Positions 21,600 to 31,564 of a DNA stretch of 64,000 bases are shown one piece after another (positions within the stretch are counted from its first letter, which is position 1; every line of letters starts with the position of its first letter). The notes beneath the pieces are model-generated. The model had not been told where the DNA came from. It saw only the letters and a program-made list of their open reading frames with translations, and searched no databases. Location of the stretch: the NCBI RefSeq assembly GCF_900497805.2, contig NW_020948739.1, forward strand, positions 13,794,890 to 13,858,889. The letters run 5' to 3'. The translations under genes and the position numbers were made by a program. The stretch comes from Vombatus ursinus. Taxonomy: Eukaryota > Chordata > Mammalia > Diprotodontia > Vombatidae.

Positions 21600-21730
21600 C
21601 ATTTTATTCAACAGTCATTTATTTATGTGTAATGCACCATACTGGGTACTTGGGGATGCAAAGACAAAAAAAAACACAAAAAACCACCAACAAAATAGTC
21701 TCTGCCCTCAAGGAAATTGTATTCTAATGC
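21600..21730 (-). mobile_element. L2-like LINE 3' tail
   Basis: 'cagtcatttatttatgtgtaatgc', 'tacttggggatgcaaagac' and 'tctctgccctcaaggaaattg' are in reversed L2 tail order, with an internal A-rich expansion at 21667-21690. Confidence 0.65.
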
Positions 21731-22360
21731 TTTGATATTCTATTTTTCTGCTTTAATTCTGTTCTTTTTCTTATTTGCTTGTTTATTAATTATTTTGGTT
21801 CTGCCTTCTTAAAGCCTTGGGGTATTTATGTATGATTTTGCCTCTTTTTCTGTTAGTTTTTATTTACAGTTAATACATTTATGAGAGAAGGTTTTCATCA
21901 CCCCTCATATCAAGTATCAGTAAGAGAACAAAACAAGTTTCAGGAATTTCCTAAGGAAAGAAAAACCAGCTGGCCCTCTCTATGCTCAGAGAGGACTAAG
22001 GATTTTATGGGAGAGAGATCTGTGAACCTTTTGGATCCAAACGAAAGAAACTCCTACCTTCATGGTATGTTGTCAGTAATGAAGGATCAGATGGCCATAT
22101 GCTATTAGCCAGCATTATGTTATATATACATTTTAAGAATTTTAAGGAACTTTATTTTGAAATGTTTTATTGATTTTTTTAAAAAATGATAGGGTTATCA
22201 CTTTGAAATGCCCCAACCTCCCTTCTTGTAAAACAAGAAGTATGGAGAAGTAAAACAAACACATTTGACATGTTTGATATTATATGCCTAATTCTGCACC
22301 AATAATAGCCTCTATACCCAGAGGAGGTGGAATATTTCACACCCAGTTCTATTAAACCCA
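21731..22360. other. unrecognised DNA
   Basis: No repeat I can name. A 75-codon plus-strand frame (21881-22108) is polar and charged without a known domain. Its composition is less skewed than the surroundings but nothing supports calling it a gene. Confidence 0.45.
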
Positions 22361-22620
22361 GACAGCTAGGTGGTGCCATGGATAGAGTACTGAGTCTGGA
22401 GTCCAAAAGACCTGAGTTCAAATCCAGCCTCAGACACTTCCTAGCTCTAGGACCCTGGAAAAGTCACTTATCTTCCATCTGCCTCAGTTTCCTTAACTGT
22501 GAAATGGGGATAATAATAGCACTTACCTCACAGAGTTGTTGTGAAGAACAAATAAGATATTTTTAAAGTGCTTAGTAATGCCTAGCAAATAGTAGGCATT
22601 TAATAAATGCTTATTCCCTT
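22361..22620 (+). mobile_element. CORE-SINE (Mar-1 type), full length
   Basis: 'acagctaggtggtgccatggatagag' head, 'gagttcaaatccagcctcagacac' B box and 'ccttaactgtgaaatggggataataatag' CORE, ending at 'tagtaggcatttaataaatgc'. Confidence 0.9.
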
Positions 22621-22799
22621 CCTTCCCTTTCCCTCAATTAAGATTGGTCATCATTCTTTGCATTTTCCTTTACATTATTGTGGTGATGGTGTATACTTTA
22701 TATTCAATTTTGGCACCATCCCCGTGTTATGGCTAATGAGCTAGGGATGATTAATTGTTTTAAACATAAGCATTGCTCAGTATTCTCTCATTGGCTGTT

Positions 22800-23720
22800 T
22801 TTTCCCTGTTCCTTGCCAACATCAAATATATATCTATCACCTCTATACAGATTACTCCTTTACCTTTATCTCTAGCTCTAACCTATCTTGTAATCTCAAT
22901 TCTCAGCTGCCTCTTGAGCATCTCCACCTGGATATCCTGCTAGCATCTTAAATTCATCATAACCAAGACAAAATTGAGCATCTTCCACACTAAATTAGTT
23001 CCTCCTCCTGATTTCCCTAGTCTCTTTGTCATACAGGATCAAAGTTTCATTTATTCTTGATTATTGCCTCTCCATTACCTCCTACAACCAATCAGTTCCT
23101 AAATCCTGCCAATGTGACCTCCATTTTATCAACTTGTATCCATATTTTCTTCTTTTAATTTTCTTTTTTATTATCAACTTGATAAACATCAACATTTCTC
23201 ATGCAATAAGAACAAAAAATAGGATTGTATGTGATACCATGAACCTCTGTTACATGTAGCTTTTTAGAAAAGTATGTATTAGGTTGAAACAATAGTACCA
23301 GTAGTCCCCTGCTTGTCTCTCAACTTCTTCTGTTCTCTTCTGTGTATTCTTTTAAATGTTTCATCAAAACTTTCTTCTTTCTTTTTCTCTACCTCTTCTT
23401 TTTTGGGGGAGGGGGTATAAGGGTATGTCTACATCTTTTCTTTTCCATTTCTCTGGTCAGGATTTTATTACCTCTCATCATATAATTGTTGTAATCCCCT
23501 AGTCTTACAACATCCATTTCCTGTCCCTGCTCCAATCCATCCTATACACCACTGCTAGATTAAGCTTCTTAAAGCACAGTTTCAATCATGTCACTTCATT
23601 TTCAAACACTTGTTTGAATGCCTTCAGTTCTTTCATTGAATAATGAATAAAGCCCTTAAGCGTAGCATTCAATATAACCTGAGTCATACTATCTTAGCTT
23701 CATCACCTACTATTTCTCTA
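22800..23720 (+). mobile_element. L2-like LINE ORF2 region, interrupted
   Basis: 22860-23125 and 23465-23720 read as L2 ORF2 sequence: 'cagctgcctcttgagcatctccacctgg', then 'gctccaatccatcctatacaccactgctagattaagcttc', then 'cattcaatataacctgag'. The stretch 23130-23460 fits no L2 part and looks like an inserted retroelement 3' end (AT-rich, then pyrimidine-rich). All frames are broken. Confidence 0.65.
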
Positions 23721-23826
23721 TATAGAAGGCATAATGAGATGGCCTAAGAGTCAGGAAGGCCTGGGTTCTGGCAGGAGGTCCTGCCTCTCACACATACAGG
23801 CTACAAAGGGCTATATGAGTGGGAAA

Positions 23827-24076
23827 ATAGCTAGCATTTATATAGCATCTACTATGTGCCAGGCACTGTGCTAAACATTTTAGAAATATTATCACATTTG
23901 ATCCTCACAATAACTCAGCAAAGTAGGGTGCTATTGTTATTTTTGTTTTACAGTTGAGAAAAATGAGGAAGACAGAGGTTAAGTGATTTGTCCAGCTGGT
24001 CAGTGCCTCAGGCCAAATTTGAACTCCAGTCTTACTGATTCTTAACCTAATACTCTAACAGCTGCTACCTAGTTGC
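23827..24076 (-). mobile_element. CORE-SINE (MIR/Mar-1 type)
   Basis: Reversed full order from 'atagctagcatttatatagc' through 'gccaggcactgtgctaaac' and 'atcacatttgatcctcacaa' to the head 'acagctgctacctagttgcc'. Confidence 0.88.
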
Positions 24077-24570
24077 CTAGAGTAAAGTGAAAGTTGGAGG
24101 ATCTAAATTTATTGTATAGCTTAATGAAACAAAGTGGGGGAGATGATTACATGGTAGAGATTCTTAATGTCATGTGTAATCCTTCTGTTCTTCCTTGTAT
24201 GTGAAATGTTCATATTTGTTGGAGTTTTCAGAATATGTATATGTATGTATGTGTGTATAGATAGATAGATAGATATTTAACTTTGTTTGCCTTAGTTCTT
24301 CATCTGTAAAATGAGCTGGAGAAGGAAATTCATGTGTGTGTATATACACACATACATATACCTAGACACACATACAGACGCACACATATAAAAATACATA
24401 TACACATAATTAAATCTCTTCTTTTGAACTTCCTAAACTTTGTTAGTATGGTTTTGTTGTCTCGTGGGGATGTACCGTGGGTATTCAGGGATTATTGTAT
24501 GCCTTGACTTTGGACATGTTTATCCTCAAAGATCTAGCCAACCGCTATTTCCTGGTACGTTCTGTATCTT
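24077..24570. other. unrecognised DNA with microsatellite core
   Basis: Mostly unrecognised. Bases 24287-24335 are a scrap of the tRNA-RTE SINE ('ttcatctgtaaaatgagctggagaagg') trapped between the simple repeats listed separately. Confidence 0.45.
24228..24410. repeat. compound (ATGT)/(ATAG)/(TG)/(CA) microsatellite
   Basis: TATG units, five GATA units (24258-24277), then mixed TG, TA and CA repeats, broken by a short SINE scrap. Confidence 0.85.
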
Positions 24571-24800
24571 GTTGAGGTAGGGCTAATGCTAAGGAAGAAT
24601 GAGTCTGATGAAATCTATTCTCCATTACAGATCAAGTGCCCTCAGTACCCAGTGAACAGGCCAAAACATGCCCAGTTTGCTTTTGCTAATATGTTCATAA
24701 AAGTCCTCAACATGAAACAGAAACCTGTTTAGCAGCTTTGTCAAGCAAGTACAAAAGGCTTACTGTAAATAAAGTCTCCCCTTGTCTGACTCGGGTAACA
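24571..24800 (+). mobile_element. possible solo LTR fossil
   Basis: The stretch begins TGTTGAGG and ends GGTAACA, with a polyadenylation signal (AATAAA) about 35 bases before the end, the layout of a short retroviral-type LTR. I see no partner LTR, primer-binding site or internal coding region, and cannot name a family. If real it is an old solitary copy. It could equally be unique DNA. Confidence 0.22.
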
Positions 24801-24823
24801 ATAGTTACCCGAGTCAGACAAGG
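24780..24823. repeat. perfect 20-bp inverted repeat with a 4-base loop
   Basis: Arms 24780-24799 and 24804-24823 are exact reverse complements (left arm ccttgtctgactcgggtaac) around the loop AATA. The flanks share no further symmetry. Arms this long and perfect are not expected by chance in 64 kb and suggest a single recent foldback event. Confidence 0.97.
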
Positions 24824-25281
24824 CTCATCTTATTCTGCTGTCTAATGGCCCTGCTTCTACCATGAAGCCAGAAAAGTGACTTCCAGTGGAAAAAGTGACT
24901 TTTCCAATGCTTTTCAATTCTCCTAATTGTGATAATTCTTTGCAAGCAATCTTAAGAGGAGCAACATTATACTTCATGAAATAACCTTTGGGTTTTTCCC
25001 TCAGTTCTTTCCTGTTTAGTTTGTGCATTCTATTTGCCAGCTTAGAAATGATATCATTACAATAATGTAAATATTGTAATAGTGTAATGTAACTCAACAA
25101 AAAGAAGTTTAACTAGAATTGGAAAAATGAACACTGAAAAGAGAATGAAATATATTCTACTCCTCTCAGAAGAAAAATGGGGATTCAGTAGGGCAGAATA
25201 TTACATACATTGTTAGACAGTCATTGTATCTGGGTGTTGTGGTGAGCTGATCCTGACTCAAGATGGACCTGTGATTTTATT
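24824..25281. other. unrecognised DNA
   Basis: No repeat I can name. A 91-codon minus-strand frame (24825-25100) has no recognisable domain. Confidence 0.45.
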
Positions 25282-25520
25282 TTTCAGTCATGTCTGATTC
25301 TTCGGGACCTTATTTGGGGTTTTCTTGGCAAAGATACAGGGGTGGCTTGCCATTTCCTTCTCCGGCTCATTTTTATAGATGAGGAAACTAAGGCAAACAG
25401 GGTTAAGTGACCTCCCCAGGTCACATAGCTAGCAAGTGTGAGGCCAGATTTGAACTCAGGAAGATGCATGTTCCTGACTTCAGGCCCCCACTACTCTATC
25501 CACTACATCACCTAGCTGTC
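25282..25520 (-). mobile_element. tRNA-RTE SINE
   Basis: Reversed order: 'cagtcatgtctgattcttcgggacc', 'gttttcttggcaaagatacagg', 'gatgaggaaactaaggcaaacagg', 'ggtcacatagctagcaagtgtgagg', ending at 'tatccactacatcacctagctgtcc'. Confidence 0.88.
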
Positions 25521-25669
25521 CACTCTAATAGTTTAGGTATTTTTTTTTAAGCTAGATACTTGTAGGTGATTCAATAGTCAACAAAAGGAGGTTTATTTGG
25601 CCGTGGCATAGGAAGGATACAGCACTTATATTGTACAGATATGCACCCCTCATCGTTTCTGTATGGAAA

Positions 25670-25784
25670 TACAGTAGCCCAAAAGTCTAGCTTAGGTAGG
25701 TCCTAGCAGTTTTAAGTTCTAAAATTTTAATGTATTTTTAAGCTCTAAAGCTTAAAACTGAACTTTGATTTTTGGGACACTATA
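25670..25784. mobile_element. mariner-type MITE
   Basis: 115 bases bounded by TA with inverted ends: left 'tacagtagcccaaaagtc', right 'tttttgggacactata'. The interior is AT-rich with no coding. It resembles the MITE at 26939-27057 in its terminal repeat and in the first 35 bases after it. The 'gggtgtcccaaaagt' terminus is typical of mariner-derived elements. Confidence 0.72.
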
Positions 25785-25918
25785 CATCAGTTCAGCAGGG
25801 GGGCTTGAGCCTTTATTCTCTGGGCCATTCAAGTCTTGGAGACAGATTCCTTGGGTTTTTGGAAAATGACTATCCTGACCTACCTAGGATGAATTAAATT
25901 AAAGTTAAATTTTGAGGG

Positions 25919-25920
<2 letters not shown>

Positions 25921-25962
<42 letters not shown>
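25921..25962. repeat. (TG)n microsatellite
   Basis: 21 uninterrupted TG units; capable of Z-DNA. Confidence 0.97.
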
Positions 25963-25963
<1 letters not shown>

Positions 25964-26188
25964 TAGAAATGACTGTGAAATAAAAATAAAAGGTATGGAT
26001 AATCCCTTTTTTAGCCCTCAAATTTTATCAATGAAGACCTGGAGGACCACAATGTTATGATATTTGAGATTTTTTCTGGACCCTCTAACCAATCCTGAAA
26101 TGTTTCACAAATACACGTAAAGTGACTTTTTAAATGTTTGTTTTGAAAACAGATATAATACTTAGCCTGATAGGATTGTTATGAAGAT

Positions 26189-26595
26189 CCATCAGTCAGT
26201 CAATAAGCATTTATTAAGCACCTCTACTATATGCTAGGCAAAGAAAAGCCAACCTCTGCTGAATAAGGTATATACAGATAATCAACAGTAGAAGGGCCCC
26301 AGCATTAAGGGGGTTAGGAGAGACTTCCTGTAGAAGGTGGTCCTTTAGCTGAGACCTGAAGAAAGCCAGGGAAGCTAAGAGATGGAGATGAGGAAGGAGA
26401 ATGTCCTAGGTATGAGGAACAGACGAGGAAAATACTCAGACAAGAGCTGGAGTGTCTTGTTTAAGGCACAGCAAGGAGGCTGGTTGTCACCAGATTGCAG
26501 AGTACACGGCGTCCTTGGGGTTTGGGATGGGTAGGAAGACCGAAAGGTAAGATGGGGCCAGTTTATGAAGGACTTGCTGAGTGTCAAGTACCTAG
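26189..26595 (-). mobile_element. L2-like LINE 3' end
   Basis: Starts with the reversed terminal 'cagtcagtcaataagcatttattaagcacc', then 3' UTR and the last ORF2 segment ('acttcctgtagaaggtgg', 'ggagtgtcttgtttaaggcac', 'gccagtttatgaagg'), parallel to 14258-14730. It lacks the internal piece at 14330-14400 and is moderately diverged. Confidence 0.8.
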
Positions 26596-26889
26596 CAAAA
26601 CTTTAAGTATCATAAGCTATAAAGACTAGATTTTAAATTTGCTCACTCAGTGCTAGAGGTACCAAGTTTAACACGTCAGAGACCAGTTTAACCAGACTAG
26701 ATTTTTTTCTAACACTATCATCAGCTTTGATTTCTAGAGCCACTTCTAGCTCTAATAATAGTGAGTCCTTAAAGTTTTTCTAGGCCTCAACGAAGCTATA
26801 AAATTGACATTCTATACAGAGAGTAGTTTAGACAACTCTTTTTTTATTACCTGGTGACTCTTTTTCAAGACTGAGAGGGTGTATAGAAG

Positions 26890-27197
26890 CAAAGGTTCTT
26901 AACCAGGGCTCTGTGAACTTTTTTATTTTTTAAATAAATATAGGGTGTCCCTTTCTAGTGAGAATTTAATCTTGATATACTTAGGTTTATGCATTATGAA
27001 GCTTAACTTAAGCTTTGTAAGCTTAAACCTACACTAGAACTTTTGGGACACCCTGTATTTAGATAACTGCATTTCAATATAGTTGATTTCCTTTGTAATC
27101 CTATGTATTTTATTTTATGCATTTTAAAACTTTATTCTGAAAGGGGTCTATAGGCTTCACCAGGGGTCTACAACACAAAAAAGGTTGATAACCTTTG
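26890..27197. mobile_element. hAT-type non-autonomous element hosting a MITE
   Basis: Terminal inverted repeats caaaggttcttaacc (26890) and ggttgataacctttg (27183-27197) agree at 13 of 15 positions. Subterminal 'agggctctgtgaac' and 'gcttcaccaggggtctac' have the look of the mammalian hAT/MER group. The body is non-coding. A mariner MITE (26939-27057) sits in a TA dinucleotide inside it, and without it the element is about 190 bases. I could not confirm an 8-bp target duplication. Confidence 0.78.
26939..27057. mobile_element. mariner-type MITE nested in a hAT element
   Basis: Inverted ends tatagggtgtccc and gggacaccctgta match at 12 of 13 positions and carry terminal TA on both sides, as for Tc1/mariner insertion. 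The interior is partly palindromic (gcttaacttaagc near 27001-27013) and has no transposase. Confidence 0.88.
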
Positions 27198-27274
27198 ATA
27201 AAGGGTGCCATATACTTGTGAACTTAGATTTCAGATGTTTCTTTTTATTTCAGAAATCTTCCTTAGGTAGACTT

Positions 27275-27414
27275 GGTAGATGTGAAATTAAGAATATCCT
27301 CATTGAACTGTAACCTTTAGCAAAATGAGAAAGAAAAGTGGCTCAAGATTTGTTACTGACTTGTTATAAAGGGAAGACTTAGTAGACAAAAAAAAGCTTT
27401 TATACTTAGCTTTT
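27275..27414 (+). repeat. direct repeat, copy 1
   Basis: This 140-base stretch recurs at 28793-28935 in the same orientation, about 1.5 kb away. Shared blocks include 'ggtagatgtgaaattaag', 'tatcctcattgaac', 'actgacttgtta' and 'tttatactta'. By eye, identity is roughly 75-80% with small indels. Neither flank is shared. Confidence 0.88.
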
Positions 27415-28025
27415 AGAAATGTGTGACATTGTGAAAAAACAAACTCAATCTGACAGAAAGAAATCCGACAGAAGTAAGAAATGACTTTTAAAGGAGAGGA
27501 TTGTATTGTCTGATTTTTGTTATTAGAGATGGACATGATAGTGCATTCTAATGGAGTCTGGAAATAAATGAAAATGAGTAATTGGAGCATGAGTCATGGA
27601 AATTCAAAGATTATGCTTGCAACCCATTTTAACCAATAGTTTCAGCTTCTTTTTTCTTAAACCACTTTTTAAAATCAGAGCATTAATAAGCAAGTTGCAA
27701 AATAAATTGGTTAATTGGCAACTTTTATTTTCCCCTTCTCACAGAGTTATGTTTATGAACAGTGAGATAATAAATGAGAGGAAGTTTGGAGAAGCAATGA
27801 CTCTAGATAATCTATAAAAATGGTAAAAATGGTCTCTGAGTAATTATTTTCTTAGAATTACACCTTGTAATATTTAGCTATAGATGTTTTTGTTTTTGGA
27901 CTGGACTTATGATTTCAATAGTTTAGCGAACTTTTAGTGTATAAATGCCTCCTACTAATGGGGAAACTTGTATGTCATTTATAGTCTTGCAGAAATTGCT
28001 AGGTGTACTTCAAAGTTAAATGACA
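27415..28025. other. unrecognised AT-rich DNA
   Basis: No repeat I can name; the region around 27560-27800 is unique-looking. A decayed SINE scrap follows at 28028-28125. Confidence 0.45.
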
Positions 28026-28204
28026 ATGCCATGGTCACATAGTTTATCCAAAGTTACACTTTGGTAAAACTGAGATAAAATTCAGGTCTTCTGATGCCAG
28101 ATCTAGTATTTTTTTTTTTTCCACTAGTATGTATAAGAGCCTAGACTTGAATTCAGGCAGGTCTTCCTGACTTTAAGGCTGACATCATCATCATCACCAT
28201 CATT

Positions 28205-28210
28205 GCTAAC

Positions 28211-28252
<42 letters not shown>
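28205..28252. repeat. (TA)n microsatellite
   Basis: A long uninterrupted AT/TA run adjoining the reversed tail of a CORE-SINE, from which it probably grew. Confidence 0.95.
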
Positions 28253-28254
<2 letters not shown>

Positions 28255-28255
28255 T

Positions 28256-28485
28256 CAATATTTGCAAGGCACTTTACATGCATTATCTTATTTAAGCCTC
28301 AAAAAACCCCTGGGAGATGGGTACTATTATTCTCCCCATTTTACAGGCAAGGAAATTGAGGCTGAAAGAGGCTAAGTGACTTACCCAGGGTCACACATCT
28401 AGTAAGGATCTGAAGTTGGATTTAAATTCAGGTTTTCCTGGCTTGAAGTCCAGTGCCTTATACACTTCTCTACCTAGTTGCTTCG
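28256..28485 (-). mobile_element. CORE-SINE (MIR/Mar-1 type)
   Basis: Reversed full order: 'ttgcaaggcactttacatgcattatc', 'ccattttacaggcaaggaaattgag', 'gtgacttacccagggtcacac', then the head at 'tctctacctagttgctt'. Confidence 0.88.
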
Positions 28486-28666
28486 TGGCATGCTGCTTCT
28501 TGCTTATAGGAACACTGCTTCAGTGCAAATACTTTTGTTTCAAACCTGTCTGGAGGGCAGTATAGACCGGATCCTTTTCTTTTGTCAACAGCAGTTACCC
28601 ACAAAAGGTTGGGAGGTAAGAGGAAGTAACCTAACCCAGGACTAAGTAAAGTGTTGCTTTTTTTTT

Positions 28667-28676
28667 NNNNNNNNNN
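28667..28676. other. assembly gap (10 N)
   Basis: Ten undetermined bases lie between a T run and a TG repeat. The junction is unresolved, so length and continuity here are unreliable. Confidence 0.99.

Positions 28677-28723
<47 letters not shown>
28677..28723. repeat. (TG)n microsatellite next to the gap
   Basis: About 23 TG units immediately right of the gap. Confidence 0.97.
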
Positions 28724-28725
<2 letters not shown>

Positions 28726-28792
28726 CTCAATTCTCTCAAGTCTGGTACTTTAAGAAACTCCTAATGTATAAAATTGTGCCAACACTTTTTGT

Positions 28793-28935
28793 GGTAGATG
28801 TGAAATTAAGAGTATCCTCATTGAACAGTGACCTTCAGCAAAAAAGGGAAAATTGGCTAAAGAATTTGTAACTGACTTGTTAGGAAGAAAATCTGTGGTA
28901 GAAAAAAAATTAAAAAGCCTTTATACTTACTTTTA
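28793..28935 (+). repeat. direct repeat, copy 2
   Basis: Partner of 27275-27414. It has a small A-rich expansion near its end ('gaaaaaaaattaaaaagcc') relative to the first copy. Confidence 0.88.
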
Positions 28936-29074
28936 TTTCTAGACAGTAGAGGGCAATAAAAAGTAAATGATTTGCTAATTCCTTCTGTATTGCAATGGCA
29001 GGAGTGGAAGTACAATAAATTGTTTTCAGGAACTTAAATATCCGCCTTTCAGATTAGTGAGTTTCTTAGTTAAG

Positions 29075-29278
29075 GCATCTAGCCAGTACAGTGGATAGAG
29101 TAATTGACCTGGAGTCAGGAAGGCTGAAGTTCAAATCCTGTCTCAGATACTTACATGCAAGTCACTTGACTTCTACCTCAGTTTTTTTTATCTGCAAAAT
29201 AGGAATAATAATAGCACTTTCCTTTCAGGGGTATTGTGAAGATAAAATATCATTATATCATCATCATCATCATCTAGA
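29075..29278 (+). mobile_element. CORE-SINE (Mar-1 type)
   Basis: 'gccagtacagtggatagagtaattgacctgg' head, 'gaagttcaaatcctgtctcag' B box and 'aggaataataatagcac' CORE, ending in an (ATC)n tail at 29257-29275. Confidence 0.85.
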
Positions 29279-29514
29279 TTAAATACAAAGTCAGGTACAG
29301 TTATTCTTTTACCTCTCTGCTAAGATAACAGGGAAAGAGTGAGGATGTTAGCAAGTTTTGTTATTTTATATTTTGGAATTTTGTAGTTTTGAACTTTACT
29401 ACAATATATTGATGCTTTACTTTTAGTAAAAAGCTGGTGGTCACTGGAGGGACCAAAAACACACGCAGATTGTATATATATATATAGTTACATGTTGACT
29501 CCCCTATTTGAATT

Positions 29515-29630
29515 TTAGGGCCCATGAGGATAGACGTCTTATTCTTATTTTCCTGTGTATTGCTAGTGTTTAGCATAATGCCTGGTACAAAGTTCTCAAT
29601 CAATGCTTATTTACCAACTGACTGACTTTC
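29515..29630 (+). mobile_element. L2-like LINE 3' tail
   Basis: 'gcccatgaggatagacgtc', 'gtattgctagtgtttagcataatgcctgg', then 'caatcaatgcttatttaccaactgactgac'. Confidence 0.75.
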
Positions 29631-30319
29631 ACACAGGTCATATTTAGCCATTCCAGTTCGGGCAAAGCTTACCAAGCAAGTTCGAGGGCAGGGATTATGT
29701 TATATATGTGTTTTCTCCAGAGCCCAACCCTTGAGAGCAATTCCAGAATACAAAGTGTCAATCACTTTCCTAAGTAATTCAAAATTTCCTTTCAAGAGCA
29801 CCTTCTAAGCATTCCTCTAGTCTGTAAACATTTGTTCTCCACTTGATAAAACAACCGGTCTCAAGGATAGCCTGGGACCAAGTGGCATTAGCCACCTTCA
29901 GTAGGAAATGCATCCATTTTAGAGATGGTGAAGCTTTGGCTCAGTGGACCTTTTGTTTTTTCCCATGGATTGCATGATTAGACACTTAACCTGGGAAGAA
30001 AACTGCTCTTTTTTTGGCTTTTCCTGCCAGTGTACCCTAACCATGAAATGCAGATCTCCAATTAAGACAGTTTTCTTGGCAGTATAATATGATACTAACA
30101 AATGGGATTTTGTAATCATACCTGCCAACAATTAAAACCCTATAAATAGGGAAACCACTTGCTTCCAAAAATACTGTGGAGTGGAAGAGCTTTTTAAAAG
30201 AAGGTAAACAAAAGAGGATAAAGTTTGCTTTTGCAATAGGGTTTGTTCTCCATACCAAAAAAAAAAAAAAAAAGAATAATCTGATATCAATAGATCTAGT
30301 TTTTGTAATTCTACTAGCT
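29631..30319. other. unrecognised DNA
   Basis: No repeat I can name apart from an 18-base A run at 30258-30275. Overlapping minus-strand frames of 64-73 codons are chance. Confidence 0.5.
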
Positions 30320-30612
30320 CCTTCACTCTTTTTGTTGTTGTTGTTTAGTCGTTTTTTTAGTCATGTCCAGCTCTTTGTGACCCCATTTGGGGTTTTCTTG
30401 GCAAAGATACTGCAATGTTTTGACATTTCCTTCTCCAGCTCATTTTACAGATGAGGAAACTGAGGCAAACAGGGTTAAGTGACTTGCCCAAGGTCACACA
30501 GCTAGTAAGTGTCTGAGGTCAGATTTGAACTCAAGTCAGGAAGATGAGTTTTCTTGACTCAGGCCCAGCACTCTATCCACTGTGCCACTTAGCCACCCCC
30601 CTTCACTCTTTT
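30320..30612 (-). mobile_element. tRNA-RTE SINE with 13-bp target duplication
   Basis: Body 30333-30599 runs from 'ttgttgttgtttagtcg' through 'tggggttttcttggcaaagatactgc' and 'gatgaggaaactgaggcaaac' to 'tatccactgtgccacttagc'. The perfect direct repeat ccttcactctttt flanks it at 30320-30332 and 30600-30612. Low divergence and an intact duplication suggest a fairly young copy. Confidence 0.93.
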
Positions 30613-30817
30613 ATCACTTCACAAAAAACTTGGTATTTTAAAAACACATGTCACAAATTAGTCAGTCTAGCGTCTGTGTTAACAGAGAGGGTGAGAATCT
30701 ACAATAAAATAGAGAACTTAGAGTATATTAAAGAAATTAAAAAAAGGAATGTTGAATAGAAATCAGAGGAAGTGCCCACTGGTGACTAAAGTTGCCATTT
30801 GTAATTCTGTCATTTTA

Positions 30818-30940
30818 AATTCAATTCAACAAATGCTTATTAAGGTTTATTTGTGCTGAGTAATGTACGGTGTGTGCTGGGGTATATAGAACACTTAGAT
30901 GAGAGTTGCCACCTTCATGAAACTTACAGTCTCCTTGGGT
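30818..30940 (-). mobile_element. L2-like LINE 3' tail
   Basis: 'caacaaatgcttattaaggtt', 'gtgctggggtatatagaac' and 'gaaacttacagtctcc' are in reversed L2 tail order. Confidence 0.6.
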
Positions 30941-31407
30941 TTAAGCCATCAAGGGTATAATACCAGTCAACCTATTCCTCTTTGCATGCCACTGGGAACA
31001 TTCAATGCCATAGAATTAGAAATTCTGTGATATGGGAAGGGTGTTTTTAGAGGCTAAATGTTGACAAAGATCAGTTGGATATTTTAAAAGCGCGCACAGG
31101 GAGGTGAGGAGGATGGTTGATTTTGTTAGTAGTCTTAAAGACCAAACCAAACTTAAATTCAGTCACTGATGGTTGTTCTTCCTCTCCCCCTCCAATCCTC
31201 TCAAAAGCTGTAGTTCTTTCTTTCTTTCTTTTTTTAATTTATCCACTTTCCAACATCCACAGTTCTCATTCCCCCACTCTCTCCACTGCCTACTCCTAAA
31301 GGGGTTTTAGATATAAAATCTTTGACATTAAAGTTTGATGTTCAAAATCCTCCTTCTTCATCTTCATATATACAGTAAACGACCAGAGACGTAAAATGTT
31401 GTGCATC

Positions 31408-31564
31408 TTAAAAGAGCATTGGATTTTGAGTGAGGAGACCTGACACTTGTTACCTATGTGACTGTGGGAAATTTAATTAATTTTTCTGGACTCAGTCTTC
31501 TCATTTGTAAGATGAAAGGTCTGGACTACGTGAGTTCTAAGATCCTTTCCAGCTCTGAGTCCTA
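31408..31564 (+). mobile_element. MIR-type SINE
   Basis: 'gcattggattttgagtgaggagacctg', 'tatgtgactgtgggaaatttaa', 'tcttctcatttgtaagatgaaagg' and 'gatcctttccagctctgag' are in MIR order. Confidence 0.75.

Noticed and set aside
24780-24823. Perfect hairpin as a microRNA precursor
   Set aside because: A 20-bp stem with a 4-base loop is too short and too perfect for a typical animal pre-miRNA, and the flanks do not extend the pairing.
24780-24823. Perfect hairpin as a bacterial-type terminator or attachment site
   Set aside because: The window is vertebrate nuclear DNA; no U tract follows and no bacterial genes are present.
31205-31300. Pyrimidine-rich stretch as an L1 3' UTR fragment
   Set aside because: It resembles the L1 pyrimidine tract but is short and lacks any diagnostic segment; simple sequence explains it.
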